A DNA stretch of 64,000 nt from Tubiluchus corallicola (Eukaryota; Priapulida; Priapulimorpha; Priapulimorphida; Tubiluchidae): positions 22,938-86,937 of the forward strand of contig JAQGDQ010000862.1 of the NCBI GenBank assembly GCA_030141605.1. Direction: 5' to 3'. The translations under genes were made by a program, and so were the position numbers. Below are positions 23,166 to 34,069 of the stretch, piece by piece. The notes under the pieces were generated by a model. The model made no database searches. It saw nothing but the letters and a program-made list of their open reading frames with translations, and had not been told where the DNA came from. Each line of letters begins with the position of its first letter. Position 1 is the first letter of the stretch.

Positions 23166-24030
23166 ACATACGTTCAGGCATTTTTTGCCTTTAAAATTAT
23201 TAAAAATGACAGTCATTTGATCTATTAATAGTTATTTTGATTTAAGCCAATAACAATAGACTAAAAATGGTGATAAAATGGCAAGCTATAAAATCTACGT
23301 AGCATAAAAAACTGCGCAAAAGGTACAGTACTTTAGAGACGGCTTTGTACAGATCAGCATAGCATGCATACTAAATGTCCTAAATACTTTAAAAAATTAT
23401 CAGCAGTTAAAGAATGAAGCACATTTTTTGCTTTTGTTGTGTTTTTAAAAAAGTCGGACTTTGTTTTTTTGCACATGACAAAGAATGTTGTGTATCCCAC
23501 AGGATACATTGGGAACAAACGGTTGTAATTCACTTTCATAATAATAGACCCAGGAATGCAATGATGTGCAATAACCTCTTTGCAAGTCCAGTAATTAGCT
23601 TTTTAATTAGTAAAGTATGTTTATACTACTATGTTAATGTGTAAACAATTCCACTCGAGTCCCTTTCCAATTTATTCATTATACTACTTCACTACATATT
23701 AGTATCTAACAAGGTGGTTCAAGACACTATAAAGGTGCTACACTAAGGACAGTAAATCCTAAGTGGCAATTGCAGTGATATAAAGAAGGCATGATACCGT
23801 ATTATACCCTATGGTGAGTACAAACTTTCTTTTTATTTTTTATATTTCTGTTTCACTTTACATTTTCACTGTTCATAGGTTTCATCAATTCATGAATTTC
23901 TATGCACCAAGATTATTACAATAAACATATGTCGCTTTACATTCCACTGTTCATTGCAATAATATTGGATTATTGTCTTAGGTAACAAAATGGATTCCAT
24001 TTCAACATCAAAATTTTATGAAAAGCCAGT
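23166..24030. other. Unassigned DNA upstream of the piggyBac remnant
   Basis: No gene is supported. The expected transposon left end (TTAA followed by a terminal inverted repeat) could not be located with confidence. Confidence 0.35.
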
Positions 24031-24036
24031 GGATGT

Positions 24037-25510
24037 ATGGACTCGGATGTTGTTGTAAGACATGGCAGAAGAGAATTAATTTTGTTACTGGATGCTGACG
24101 TGTCTGAACCTGAGAATGAATCTAATGATGATGATGGAGAAAGTGATTACTCAGAGTCTTCATGCTCAGAAGTTAGTGACTCAGAAATCGACAGTAATCA
24201 GCCAACAACATCAACAGCTCTGCAGAACAAAGGCTCTGGTTTTAAATGGAAGACACCCAAAAAGAATGCACAGCCTACTGCCATAGAATTCTCGGGGAGG
24301 TGGAGGACTACAGAGACAGCATCCAACCAGCTTCTTGGTATTTTAATCAATTTTGACCAGTTGAATTGATAGACTTTATAGTGGAGCAGACAAATTTGTA
24401 TGCAGCGGAAGATGGAGGCAACTTTGTGACCTCAACTGAAGAAATCGAAATTCATTTAGGAATTCTCATCAGAATGGGTTTGACGGGTGTGCCTCAATAT
24501 AGAGTATTGGTCAAAAAAAATTTCGAGTGTCTGCCATTGCAGATCATATTAGCAGAAATCGATTTTTTGAGATAAATCGATATCTACACTTTGCTGATAA
24601 TGCTCACATAGTAAAAGACCGTGATGATCCAGCTTATGACAGATTGTTCATGGTTAGACCACTGCTGAACATAGTTAGAAATATGTGTCTTGAAGCAAAA
24701 CCCCTTCAACGGCAAAGCATAGATGAGCAAGTGATTCAAGGGGAGAAGTTACCTTCGCCAGTATCTTCCAAAAAATCCTAAAAAATGGGGGTGTAAAGTT
24801 TTTGAGACATGAAAAAGAAGGGCCGCGGTAAATATGACAGTAAAGTGGTCATAATTTCTGCAATAAACGCTGTTCCCTCGTAACACAAGAAATCTGTTAC
24901 ATTGACTGCGACAGATGTTGGTGTAAATCCCGTCCAGAAGGTGAAACGACATGACAGAAAGCAAAAAATGATGTATATTATTGCCCTGCAATTGTAAAAG
25001 AGTACAACATGCATATGGGGGCAGTAGATCTGTGTGACATGTTGATGAGTTTCTACAGAATTGATCATAAGAGTACAAAGTGGTACAGAGGAGTATTCTT
25101 TTGGTGCCTTAGTGTTGCAGTTGTAAATGGTTGGCTACAATACCGTCATCACTGTACACATCTTATACTTCCAAAATAATCACAAATGGATTTCATGGAA
25201 TTTGCTTCAGAATTGAGTACTTCTTTACTAACAGAAGACAAAAAGATCGAAACGAGCCGTAAACGACGCCTCCCACCACCTGCTGAAGAGTCAGATGAAG
25301 ATAATGTGCAACCTAAGCACTACAATATTTACAGCGTTTACAATCCTAGAAAGCCAGAAAGACACTTTCCAAAAATAGAGAATAAAGGCAGAGATGCAAG
25401 TGCTGCTGCAAGCTCAGCCAAACAAAATGTATAAAATGCAACGTGTTCTTATGCTTGCAACAAGATCATAATTGCTTCTTGAGATTCCACATGCAAATTC
25501 CATGTGGAGA
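24037..25510 (+). pseudogene. Decayed piggyBac (PGBD-type) transposase
   Basis: Parts of a piggyBac transposase lie in order across at least four frame breaks. An acidic Ser-rich N-terminus is at 24037-24369 (the family often starts so). A dimerisation/DDE front is at 24366-24575 (FIVEQTNLYA, IEIHLGILIRMGL). Then 24527-24781 carries the catalytic entry (RNRFFEINRYLHFADN, then QSIDEQVI with the first Asp). After a heavily damaged middle, 24995-25175 holds MHMGAVDLCDML, KWYRGVFFWCLS and AVVNGWLQYRHH, the block around the last catalytic Asp. The tail at 25186-25434 is basic. After one more frame change a Cys-rich end reads KCNVFLCLQQDHNCFLRFH, which matches the terminal piggyBac Cys-rich domain. 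Terminal repeats were not identified. The element is inactive in this copy. Confidence 0.85.
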
Positions 25511-25699
25511 TTCCACATAAGTCAGAATTTTGTAATAAAATTCCACGACTTTATTAAATGTATTGAATAAACTTCAGATTTCCAAATATACAGCATTTGC
25601 TTATTGTCATGTTTAGCAACCATTGAATCCCAATGTATCCAGGGATACAGGTGATATTTAGCATACGGGCACATGCAAAAAAGAATTATTATGTGTAAA
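25511..25699. other. Unassigned piggyBac 3' flank
   Basis: Short stretch containing a polyadenylation-like aataaa at about 25,565 and nothing else recognised. Confidence 0.3.
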
Positions 25700-26020
25700 C
25701 AAGATGGATTGGTGAAAAATTGGCTGTAGTGGAGAACTGAAAGGGGAAACTTCAGCAGGATTTTTCCAAAATTAAAAGCTTAAATGTCACATGACATTTC
25801 CAACCAAATTGGAAATTGTCACTGTGACGAACCAAAGATAGAGGGAGCTGATTAAATCGGCTCACGTACCTAGATTCGTAATTCAACTAAGTGACGTCAT
25901 GAGCAGACAAAGTCATTCATTATGAGAGCGGCGCCAGAAGAGCAGTAAGTAGGTGGTTTTTTCACCTAGAACAGTGTCATGGATACCAATTAGGCTAACT
26001 GATGCAAAATGAATACAATA
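25700..26020 (+). repeat. Repeat module F (3' part), copy 3
   Basis: Parallel to 16080-16255, with an extra block of about 100 bp (25,785-25,898) ending in TGACGTCA at 25892-25899. Both copies resume at gagcagacaaagtc. Confidence 0.75.
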
Positions 26021-26940
26021 ATTGCCTTTATTTTTCAAGTCTTGTTCATTCAATTAAATAAATAAAAAATAACCAGAAATAAAAGACATTCTAAAGAAAT
26101 CTGTAATTGGATCTATATTAAAAAGCTAGTCCATATATGCAGCCTTTAATGAAAAAAAATCAATTTATAACTAAAAGCTCCTATGGTAATCTAATAGTGA
26201 AACCTTTACCGACAAAGGTTTTGTAAAAAATTACCTCAACTGTATTTGCTCACATTTGCTCACATACATTTGCTCATTACCTTGGTTTTGTTAAAAACTA
26301 TTGTTCGTGCTTTTTTACAAAGCCCGTGTGCCAGGTATTACCTGATAAAGTGTAATTAATTACCTGCAAGGTCTTTTATATAGTGAAAATTATTGAGATA
26401 ACATAGCAGTGTTTTTCTTTCTGGCAGCACCATATGTTTACCTTACCTGAGAAGTGGTCCAAGCAACAAAATTAATTGCAGCTGGCAGCTCTGTAAAGTG
26501 ATTTTTGAAACCATTTGCTAAAGAAATTTCGTATTAAAGTTTGTGGACATTCTGGGTGGCAGGAACATGAGCTGTACACGTGGTTAAAGTTAAAATTGAT
26601 GAAAATGAAAGTTTACAAGATCGAGCAAATGAAGATGAAGAGAATGCTTCAGAATTACACAGTGAACATCATTAGTCTATTATGTCAGAATTTTGATAAG
26701 CTATTAAAAAACAGTATAGCATAAAAACAATAGTACGGTGGTGAAACGTCTATTTGCAATCTTCACACATCATTCATATAGTTACAACAACTTGACCTGT
26801 ATCTTGGTTTTGACCTACCAGGGGCACCACGATTGGCAGTTGGTCATTCTACTCAGTTAGTAGAATGTCATATTTGGTTAATATATTATTACCCAGTAAC
26901 ACATATTTGGTTAATTCATAAACCCGCTAGGTCTTTAGTG
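26021..26940. other. Unassigned stretch
   Basis: No gene is supported. A 69-codon Lys-rich frame at 26515 has no family signature. A short perfect inverted repeat (cattctact ... agtagaatg) sits at about 26,847-26,870. Confidence 0.35.
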
Positions 26941-26944
26941 TAAT

Positions 26945-28130
26945 ATAAATTTAGCGCAGTAAAACTGGCAGAGTTGCCATCATCACAGCTGGAGTTTCTC
27001 ATTATTTGCACGAAAAGAGCAGAAAGAGGTAACATCTTAGTTCTTGAGCCACCTGACATAGGCCAATAGAAAAGAACAAATTTTACACATAAAATAAAAA
27101 GCCTATTTACTGAGATTTGATAATAACAGGATTGGCGCTTGGAGTTTGATATTAGAGAGACAATTTTTGTCTTCAGCAAACAAATCAATTTAGAGAATTA
27201 CCCTTTCATATTGTGCCATGTTTGCCCGTGTGATTGAACACTTAAAGTTGCCTTGTTCAAACAGTAATTATTGTACGTAATCTCGTACAAACGATATTGG
27301 GTAGCCTCGTAAAGTACAGAAACATTTCTTCTCTGTGTTTTAAATAGAAATATTTTAACATTTCTTTGAAATGCTTTTAAAATGCTTTGAAAAAAATCTA
27401 ATTCAATTATTCTGATCATAAATCCTTTTAATCTTATCAAAACGTGGCATTTCCCAATCAGTTATATCTTTACAAATCTTACTTCAAAGAGTGTTTTAAT
27501 TTTCATTTTAAATGCGTAATACTAAATCAAAGCTGTAATACCGTTTTTGTTAACATTGGTTTGAGCTTACACACAGAAAGAGTTTGTTTCATTTACTCTT
27601 TATTCAGTCTGACCTAGGGCTAGAACCATGCTGTGTTGATTGTGTACCAGATTGCGTTCTACAATTTTCTTATTGTATGTAAGTGATTGTGGACAAAACT
27701 CCTTAAAATAAAAATTTGTTGTGTCATTAATTGTATAAAAATTTATTTTGTACCATTTGTAAGACAATTGGCTAACGTGTTGTCTTGTAATGGTAACATG
27801 TTGACTTTTTACGGCAACATATTGTAGCTGCTGCGTTAGTTATGATTTTGCACACTAGATGTTGACTGATATTAATCAAAGCTATTCACCCAGTTGGAAC
27901 GTCCGCCATTGCTAGACATGCTTCCTTTACTCCAGCGCTGTCAATCCCTCTTACCTATAAGCTCTCATGTGTAATATTGTTTCCATACATGCATCACTAC
28001 ACTCACTGCTCTAGAATGTATATCTCTGCTACGCTCTACACAGACTCACATGTTTAGATAAAATATTTTAACCTTCCAGTGTATGTACACTAACCAAAAA
28101 TGAAAGTGGAGAAATAATAGCAAAGGCTGC
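26945..28130 (+). repeat. Composite repeat R-G-B (copies R3, G2, B6)
   Basis: Module R at 26,945-27,100, module G at 27,115-27,810 and a complete module B at 27,840-28,130 lie end to end in plus orientation. This copy shows most clearly that G normally precedes B. Confidence 0.7.
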
Positions 28131-28189
28131 ATAACTGTTTTAGTAAATTGCTGGGATGAAAATAAATGCCAACAAAACCCATTTTTATT

Positions 28190-28610
28190 TTTATATATGT
28201 TTTATATAAATCTTTTTATTCTTATCAAAACGTGTCCTTACCCCAGCAGATGTATTATTACAACCTTACTTCAGTGATTATTGCGTATTAATTTTTATTT
28301 ATAACGTAACACTTAATCTAACCACAATCGTTTTTCACTCAATGTGTTCTTCTTAATCTTTACTGTTTGTGTTAAAATTATTGTTTTTTTTTGCTAAAAA
28401 TTTTTGCTGTTACTATTTTTCTTCCTGCTATTCGATTTTTGTATTTTGTAAAATAAATTTATTTCGCTTACTCTTAATTCAGTTTGACTCATGGGTAGAA
28501 CCATGCTGTCTATCAGTTTGCATTCAACAATTTTCTTATTATATGGTTAAAATTTTTATAGGATTTTGCGTTGTACAACCATTTACAGTGTACCATTTCT
28601 GATTCACTTA
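28190..28610 (+). repeat. Repeat module G, partial copy 3
   Basis: Related to 6150-6620: tcttatcaaaacgtg, ttaatcttta, and a gtagaaccatgctgt phrase occur in the same order. The 77-codon frame is incidental. Confidence 0.55.
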
Positions 28611-29918
28611 CTTTTGAAAGCAAAAACTCTCGCAGTTTTTGATGCAGTCGGAAACTAATAAGAAATTGTTCCACTTATCTGGAGGAGGACTCGAAAGCTC
28701 AATGCTCCTTCCTCCTCCACACAGTAACTCGTTTAGTTTATATATATTTTTTTCAATGTAATAACATTTGTATATATGTTTAAGTGTTTCTGTGGAATAA
28801 ATTCATAATTAAAAAATTCATAATTCAAATGTGACGTCTATCCAATTTATTATCTGTCACCATGTATTAAGTGCAGTAAGTATCGTTTAGCATAAAGTTT
28901 AATCTTTGTGTTTGTTGTTTTATTCTTACAACTAGAAACGAAACTTAGATCTTACAAACACACCAAAATGAATCATTTCTTTCTAATTACACTAACCGAA
29001 CTTCGAGACATAACCTTTAGATAACGTATAAAATAAATAAAAAATATTTTCAGTCTAATAGCTTTAAAAACCGCAAAACAACAACTTATTATATCAGTGA
29101 AGGATCTCAAAAGGTCAACAGGAGTGTGGGTGGGAGTGGGATTTGTTCGTTCTTATTTTTTGTTTAGGTCATATCAACAGGATGTCAAGGTGCAGTTTAT
29201 TACTTTGTAGATTCTAATAATTATTGACTTCAAGGCCAAGTTATGTAGTTTTGTTAATTGGGATTATCATGATTATTACAAAAGGAAAAGAATGCAGGAC
29301 GAGGAACAATTACTGCTGCATTGTGTTTAGGAAACTCCACAATAATTTTGTAACCCGCAATCATTGGTATAATAGTCAGTTTCATTGTACATTCGGATCA
29401 ACAAAAAACAAAGCATTTTGCTTATGAATGTTTTAGAATTATTTATAACTGTTGTGTATGTACTGTAAATAATCAATAAATTTACTACTCTTTATAAAAA
29501 AACAAAAAAGAAAGAAACTACCCGAGTCAAGGTCTGTCACCCATAGCTTAAAAACTTGAGTAAAAGGTTGAATGCCTTTTATAGTATCAAAATATATTAT
29601 TTCTTTCTTTTAAAAGTTTTCACCCTAACGGGTCTCAGGTTAGCAGCGGAAGTTTATTTGAACAGTTAAGTGAAAGTTCCTGAAAGGAATAATAATCTAT
29701 TGTTGAGACTTAAAAGAGCATTCAACGTATTATTCAAGCTAAAGCTGACAAGTCTCGGGAGCGCTCTCTCATAATTTAGGACTTAAAAACTTGGTTTGCA
29801 TAAATTGTATTTCAAAATTAGTGCATGTGGATAGTACATAAGGGTCAAGGACATTCATTATACTATTTAATTATAGGATAACACTCGTGTCCTGATTGAC
29901 AGTAAACATACTCATAAT

Positions 29919-29979
<61 letters not shown>

Positions 29980-30266
29980 ACACACACACACACACACTAA
30001 AATTATTATTTACACACGATGTCACGCATGGTAGATAAAGGGAAATATCAAAATCTCTCCAGGGTGCAAGTCTGCAAGGGGAAGTGAAAATTTTAGATTA
30101 GTACAACATGCCATTACTGCATGTATTACTGTCACGCGATAAAAACCCTCCTCACCCACCTGTGAGCTGAAGTACTAGTTCAAAATCAAGAGTTTCCAAT
30201 CATGCGCAGTTTGTCAGGAAGGTGCAAAAAGTTAGAACAAACCTTTAAATTCCTGGTTGTTCTTAC
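28611..30266. other. Unassigned; expected site of further Fringe exons, none found
   Basis: The minus-strand Fringe exons point into this stretch, so I searched it for the Trp-aromatic-Cys-His-Val-Asp-Asp-Asp block and later Fringe motifs on the minus strand and found none. An acceptor-like site (cttccccttgcag on the minus strand, near 30,078) is open for about 30 codons but does not encode a Fringe segment. The rest is AT-rich DNA. Confidence 0.45.
29925..29997. repeat. (CA)n microsatellite
   Basis: About 35 CA units with one interruption (cgaa) near the right end, located in the probable Fringe intron. Confidence 0.95.
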
Positions 30267-30369
30267 CTATTTGGTTGACGAAAAAAACCAAGAAGTTCTG
30301 CCTCCAACTTGCAGCATAGATGCCAGTGCAGATGACTAGGTGGACAGTTTGTGTTGATAACATGTTCTC
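30267..30369 (-). CDS. fng: Fringe glycosyltransferase, internal exon (third found)
   Basis: A 103-nt minus-strand exon with acceptor TTATTTTAG and donor GTAAGAAC. It encodes EHVINTNCPPSHLHWHLCCK then LEAELLGFFRQPN. The pattern H-x-I-N-T-N-C ... H-x4-L-C-C-K-x3-E is the Fringe block that lies just before the DDD metal-binding motif of this GT31 enzyme. Fringe adds beta-1,3-GlcNAc to O-fucose on Notch EGF repeats in the Golgi. The exon starts in phase 1, completing a Gly codon begun by the preceding exon, and ends in phase 2. The residues between the Asn-Cys and Cys-Cys sites (PPSHLHWH) are less conserved than usual. The following exon, which should bring the DDD motif, was not found in the window. 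Confidence 0.85.
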
Positions 30370-30519
30370 CTAAAATAACATGAACTGTGTCAAATAAAAC
30401 AGGTGCTAATATTTCTGCGTTGTCTAATATAGTCATTAGAGGATTAAACGGAGGATTAAACGAACAAACAAACAAGTAAACAAAAGAATAAACAAGAAGG
30501 CAACACGTAATAATTAAAC

Positions 30520-30578
30520 AAACAAATGAATGAATGAATGAACGAATGAATGAATGAATGAATGAACGACTAGAACAA
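30520..30578. repeat. (AATG)n imperfect microsatellite
   Basis: Runs of gaatgaatgaat interrupted by gaacgaa, within the Fringe intron between the second and third exons found. Confidence 0.85.
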
Positions 30579-30985
30579 GCGAACGAATGAATGAGTAGAT
30601 AAATGTGACACAAGGATAAAAACAAATACATGTAAGTGACGAATAACACTAGTAAAATGTTATTCAAACTAGATTTTATCCATGTTTTCTAAATTTTGAC
30701 AAGAAAAATGATAAAAAAATAAGCGATTCTTGGACAAAAATTTTGCAAAAACTAATAAACAAAAACGTCTATAAAGAATAACAACCTGTTATTTTAAGCT
30801 CATACCTGGTCAGAGATGCGCCTAAAAGAATTGGACTAAGATAGTATGTGCAATGGAAGACAGTAAATCTAAGTATTGAGGGAAATGGTGACTGTAGATT
30901 GAACTTTAGATTTTTGATTAGCATTACAAGAAACTCTGTATCTACGGCAGCCTAAAAAGTTTTTGTACTGATGCTGTATTATACT

Positions 30986-31068
<83 letters not shown>
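30986..31068. repeat. (CT)n microsatellite
   Basis: About 40 CT units with one ccct interruption, 180 bp from a Fringe exon. It creates an artificial Arg-Glu frame on the minus strand. Confidence 0.95.
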
Positions 31069-31072
<4 letters not shown>

Positions 31073-31246
31073 CTCTTTCTTTCGTAATTCGTAAGTGACT
31101 GTCGCTACTAATGCTATTTTAATGCAGCCTCCTTCCAGTAACCTCCTAAAAAATCGCCCCACTCATATGGCATGTTGTCTTTTTCTTCTGTTACCTGTGC
31201 TGAGGAAGCTGAACAATTGCAATTGTGCTAGAATATGAAAACTTAC

Positions 31247-31295
31247 CTGCTAATTCTTGAACTTCCTCATCATCTGCATCCGAGAAGAAAAATGT
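31247..31295 (-). CDS. fng: Fringe glycosyltransferase, internal 49-nt exon
   Basis: A micro-exon between acceptor GGAATTTACAG and donor GTAAGTTT on the minus strand. It reads TFFFSDADDEEVQELA plus the first base of a Gly codon. In Fringe this corresponds to the T-F-[IF]-F-[TS]-D-x-x-D-E stretch, the second strand of the Rossmann-like nucleotide-sugar fold. It begins in phase 0, matching the end of the exon at 32322, and ends in phase 1, matching the exon at 30369. The joined reading RSQ-TFFFSD...ELAG-EHVINTNC is continuous, which is strong evidence of real exons despite the small size. This exon is too short to be noticed by an open-frame search. Confidence 0.85.
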
Positions 31296-31618
31296 CTGTA
31301 AATTCCAATAACAATGAGTCGACAATAAATTAATAATGAAGAAGAATTGCAATTATTGAAACATAATATCTTTCTTAAACATTTTAGTTTGTACATTTTA
31401 AGCCCCTTTAATAAGCTTACCTACGTATGAACAGCAAAAAGTAGTCTTGTGTAAGTAGACTAAATCTGAGTAGTCATGGATTTAGTGATCACAGTGAAAC
31501 TACGCCAAAACTGGTCGGTAAATGCACGGATGACTGCTTGTAGAAAACTGCTTCTGGGTGGTTTTATGTGTCATACGGTATTGCTTCGTCAAGGGACTGA
31601 ACGTTGCCAAATCACCTC

Positions 31619-32096
31619 TCTTGATCAATGTCTTATCTCTTCTGCTGATCAGTATCTTGTCTCCGCTACTGCTCAACATTTATCTCTTATGCTGGCCATT
31701 ACCTTATCTCCTCTGATGTTCAGTGTCCATTTTCCTCTGCTGGTCAATGTTTTAGCTCCTCTGCTGGTCAATATTTATCTCCTCTACTAGTCAATAACTT
31801 ATCTTCTGTGCATTGTCAATGCCTTACCTCCTCTGCTGGTCAGTGTCTTACCTCCTCTACTAGTCAATATCTTATCGCCTATGCTGGTCAATGCCTTACA
31901 TTCTCTGCTGGTCAATGCCTTATCTCCTCTGATGGTCAGTGCCTATTTTCCTCTGATGTTCAATATCCAATCTCCTCTGCTGATCAATGTCTTTTCTCAT
32001 TTGATGGTCAATGTCTTACCTTCTCTGCTGGTCAATGTCTTTTCTCCTCTACTAGTCAATATCTTATCGCCTCTGTTGATCAATATCTTATTTCAG
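31619..32096. repeat. 24-bp minisatellite, about 20 units, in a Fringe intron
   Basis: Degenerate array with consensus close to tctcctctgctggtcaatgt + ctta. Units differ by substitutions (tactagtcaat, gatggtcagt, gatgttcaat) but the period is held at 24 bp. Because 24 is a multiple of three, several plus-strand frames stay open and show an 8-residue repeat of the LTSSAGQC type. It lies between two Fringe exons on the opposite strand, so it is intronic and I do not call it a gene. Confidence 0.9.
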
Positions 32097-32321
32097 AAAA
32101 TTGTCCAGAACAATGAGGATGACACTACTGCCATAAATATTTACAAAAAGATGGCTTTCTATTAAGTGCATTAGTGCATTTATAAGTGCTGCTTACCAGC
32201 TTGCAGGGTACCGAGCTGCATAAAAATACCATATCATACCATACCATGATATACCACATCCACACTGCAACAATTTCATTCCTCAATAGAAAAACTTGCA
32301 CAATAATTATGCTGGATTTAC

Positions 32322-32515
32322 CTGGCTTCTGGCAGTTTTGAACCAAGTATTGAGAATAACCTTTAACCTAGAGTGATGCAATGAAGCTGCTGTCTTTACA
32401 CTGATGTACACATCGTTCAATTTTACAGGAAAGGAATTGAGTCTCGTCTGGGTTACGTCTGCAAGCGATTGAAATGATCTTTCGTTCTCCACCATTTTTG
32501 CCAGCAGATCTTGTC
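32322..32515 (-). CDS. fng: Fringe glycosyltransferase, stem and first conserved exon
   Basis: The minus-strand frame reads QDLLAKMVENERSFQSLADV, then a short linker, then LNDVYISVKTAASLHHSRLK and VILNTWFKTARSQ. The D-[IV]-[FY]-I-[SA]-V-K-T-x5-H-x-x-R-L ... T-W motif is the start of the Fringe catalytic domain; the upstream part is the luminal stem. The donor GTAAATCC follows Gln in phase 0 and fits the next exon at 31295. The 5' limit is less certain: an acceptor (caacaatttag) would place it at 32515, but the frame stays open upstream for about 40 codons without an ATG. The signal-anchor exon of this type II Golgi protein should lie at higher coordinates and was not found. Confidence 0.85.
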
Positions 32516-33067
32516 CTAAATTGTTGCCTCGATTTAGAAAAAGAGAACATTTAAACCGCTTTAAGAGAACTTTCTTGTGCGTTTGGTCATTCGTCTGGCA
32601 GAACCATTTTGCACGAAGTATAATTGTACATTACAAAAACGCTACGATCAATAATGCGCGAACATAATAAGTTTCGCATCGTTTAAGGCTTCAAGGCCTT
32701 ATATATTGTAATAGGCGTTTTATATTTTTTAGGTAAAATATCCTAAAGTTAGCATGGCGAATTACACCATTCGCAACTCGTCCTATGCCCGTCTTTTCAA
32801 GTAATGTTTTACCATCTTAGAGACTATTCTCGTGAATTAAAGCCATTTGTGTAATTTTAGAGAAAATTCGAGTTGCGGAAGAGACATGTTTTACAGAAAA
32901 CTATTCCATGCTTATTAAACTCTTTGCAACCTATAGGTTTCAAATAATATAATAATTTTTTGCCGATAATTTGAACACAAATCGATTTAGTGACATTTTA
33001 CCCAGTTTATTAAAAATAATAATTTTAGTTTTCTTAACATTCACCGTTAATTACCACTTGGAAATTA
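32516..33067. other. Unassigned DNA upstream of the Fringe exons
   Basis: No exon with a hydrophobic signal anchor was recognised on the minus strand. Confidence 0.35.
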
Positions 33068-33480
33068 TCAATAGAATAATATTGAGAACAATGTTGCGCT
33101 GATTACGCAGCCTTGTTTAAGGCCTACAATACTTTTGAAAGGAATAGGTGACCCATCTATAATTTTTATAGAGTAATCATAATTACTTCTCATGTCAGTA
33201 ATAATTGCTAACGTTTTACCTACAATTCCATACCACTGCATTTTACAATATAGAGCCTGATGGTAGACAGAGCCGAAATCCTTTTTTATAATCAACAAAA
33301 CATTTTACAGTTGTCATTTATTACAAAAAATCTATTATCGATAATAGTGTTCAATGCTAGGATGTAGTCAATTTCATGTGCTCCTTTCTAAAGCCAATTT
33401 TTGTTTGATGAATAACATTTCTGTTTTCTAGGTATTTACTCAAACACTCGAACAATTTGCAGAAAAAAGTCGAGATAGTT
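33068..33480 (-). pseudogene. LINE reverse transcriptase fragment
   Basis: Minus-strand reading gives, from high to low coordinates, CKLFECLSKYLENRNVIHQT then KIGFRKE. After a frame change come IIKKDFGSVYHQALYCKMQW, YGIVGKTLAIITDMRSNYDY and VGLKQGCVISATLFSILFY. These are consecutive RT blocks: the fingers (the IGFRKG-like motif), the first catalytic Asp region (usually DYKKAFDSV, here KKDFGSV) and the [VL]xQGCxxSxxLFS block. The palm motif with YADD is missing, so the copy is truncated at both ends. It is probably from a jockey- or RTE-like LINE but different from the intact element at 37.7-40.9 kb. Confidence 0.75.
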
Positions 33481-33818
33481 ATTTGCAGATAATTAGCAGA
33501 TTCGCTTTTAGAACCTGTTTTGTGCAAGGATACAGTAGTCTAAAACTTTCTGAACACCATGTAGGATATTTATTTCATGAGTAAATTAGGTTAGTAACAT
33601 AGTAGTAACTTAGTAATCAACTTAATAACATAAGGAGCCATAATTGTTATCGTAACTTTAATGCACACTTTAGAAATGACTATGTGTGTTAGTTATTTAT
33701 TTATTTATTTAAAGCTTTGTCAAATCGTAGCTGGAATGAGAGGCTTCAAAATAAACGATTCGCTTGCCCTGTGAAGTAGTCGAAATTTATCAGATTCACA
33801 TCACATCACCACATTCAT
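33481..33818. other. Unassigned stretch
   Basis: Contains a short (TTTA)n at about 33,690-33,712. No gene was seen. Confidence 0.4.
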
Positions 33819-34069
33819 CAGAGCCAGTTTATCCTATAGGCTAGCATATGCTGCAGCCTAGGGCTCCTCAAGCTTTGCTAATATTTTTAAATTCTTTGCT
33901 AATATATGTGCTAATTTGTTGGTATTTCTTATATAAATTATAAGATATATAAGTTATATAAACGTTGCTGAAATTTCCACGTGTTAAAATATGCAAAGCG
34001 GGCGCGGGCGAGTCAGGCGGTGGCTCCCTCTTAGCCTACGGCCGGCAAAAGGTCATAATCCGGGCCCTG
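33819..34069. mobile_element. Small hAT-like non-autonomous element
   Basis: The left edge reads CAGAGCCAGTTTATCC and shares with the inverse of the right edge (CAGGGCCCGGATTATGACC) a CAG-GCC-G-TTAT pattern. Both are followed inside by a TAGGCTA phrase and a run of GGGCTCC/GGGAGCC. Imperfect termini starting CAGRGCC are typical of hAT elements. No clear 8-bp duplication flanks the pair, so the copy may be old or the ends may come from different copies. Confidence 0.5.

Noticed and set aside
30020-30080. Fourth Fringe exon after the strong acceptor cttccccttgcag on the minus strand
   Set aside because: The phase fits, but the encoded residues (RLAPWRDFDISLY...) do not match the Fringe DDD block or any later block.
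30263-30667. 134-codon minus-strand frame taken as one gene
   Set aside because: Only its last 34 codons (30267-30369) are the Fringe exon. The upstream part is intron and microsatellite, and an acceptor separates them.
30869-31162. 97-codon frame rich in Arg-Glu
   Set aside because: Translation of the (CT)n microsatellite.
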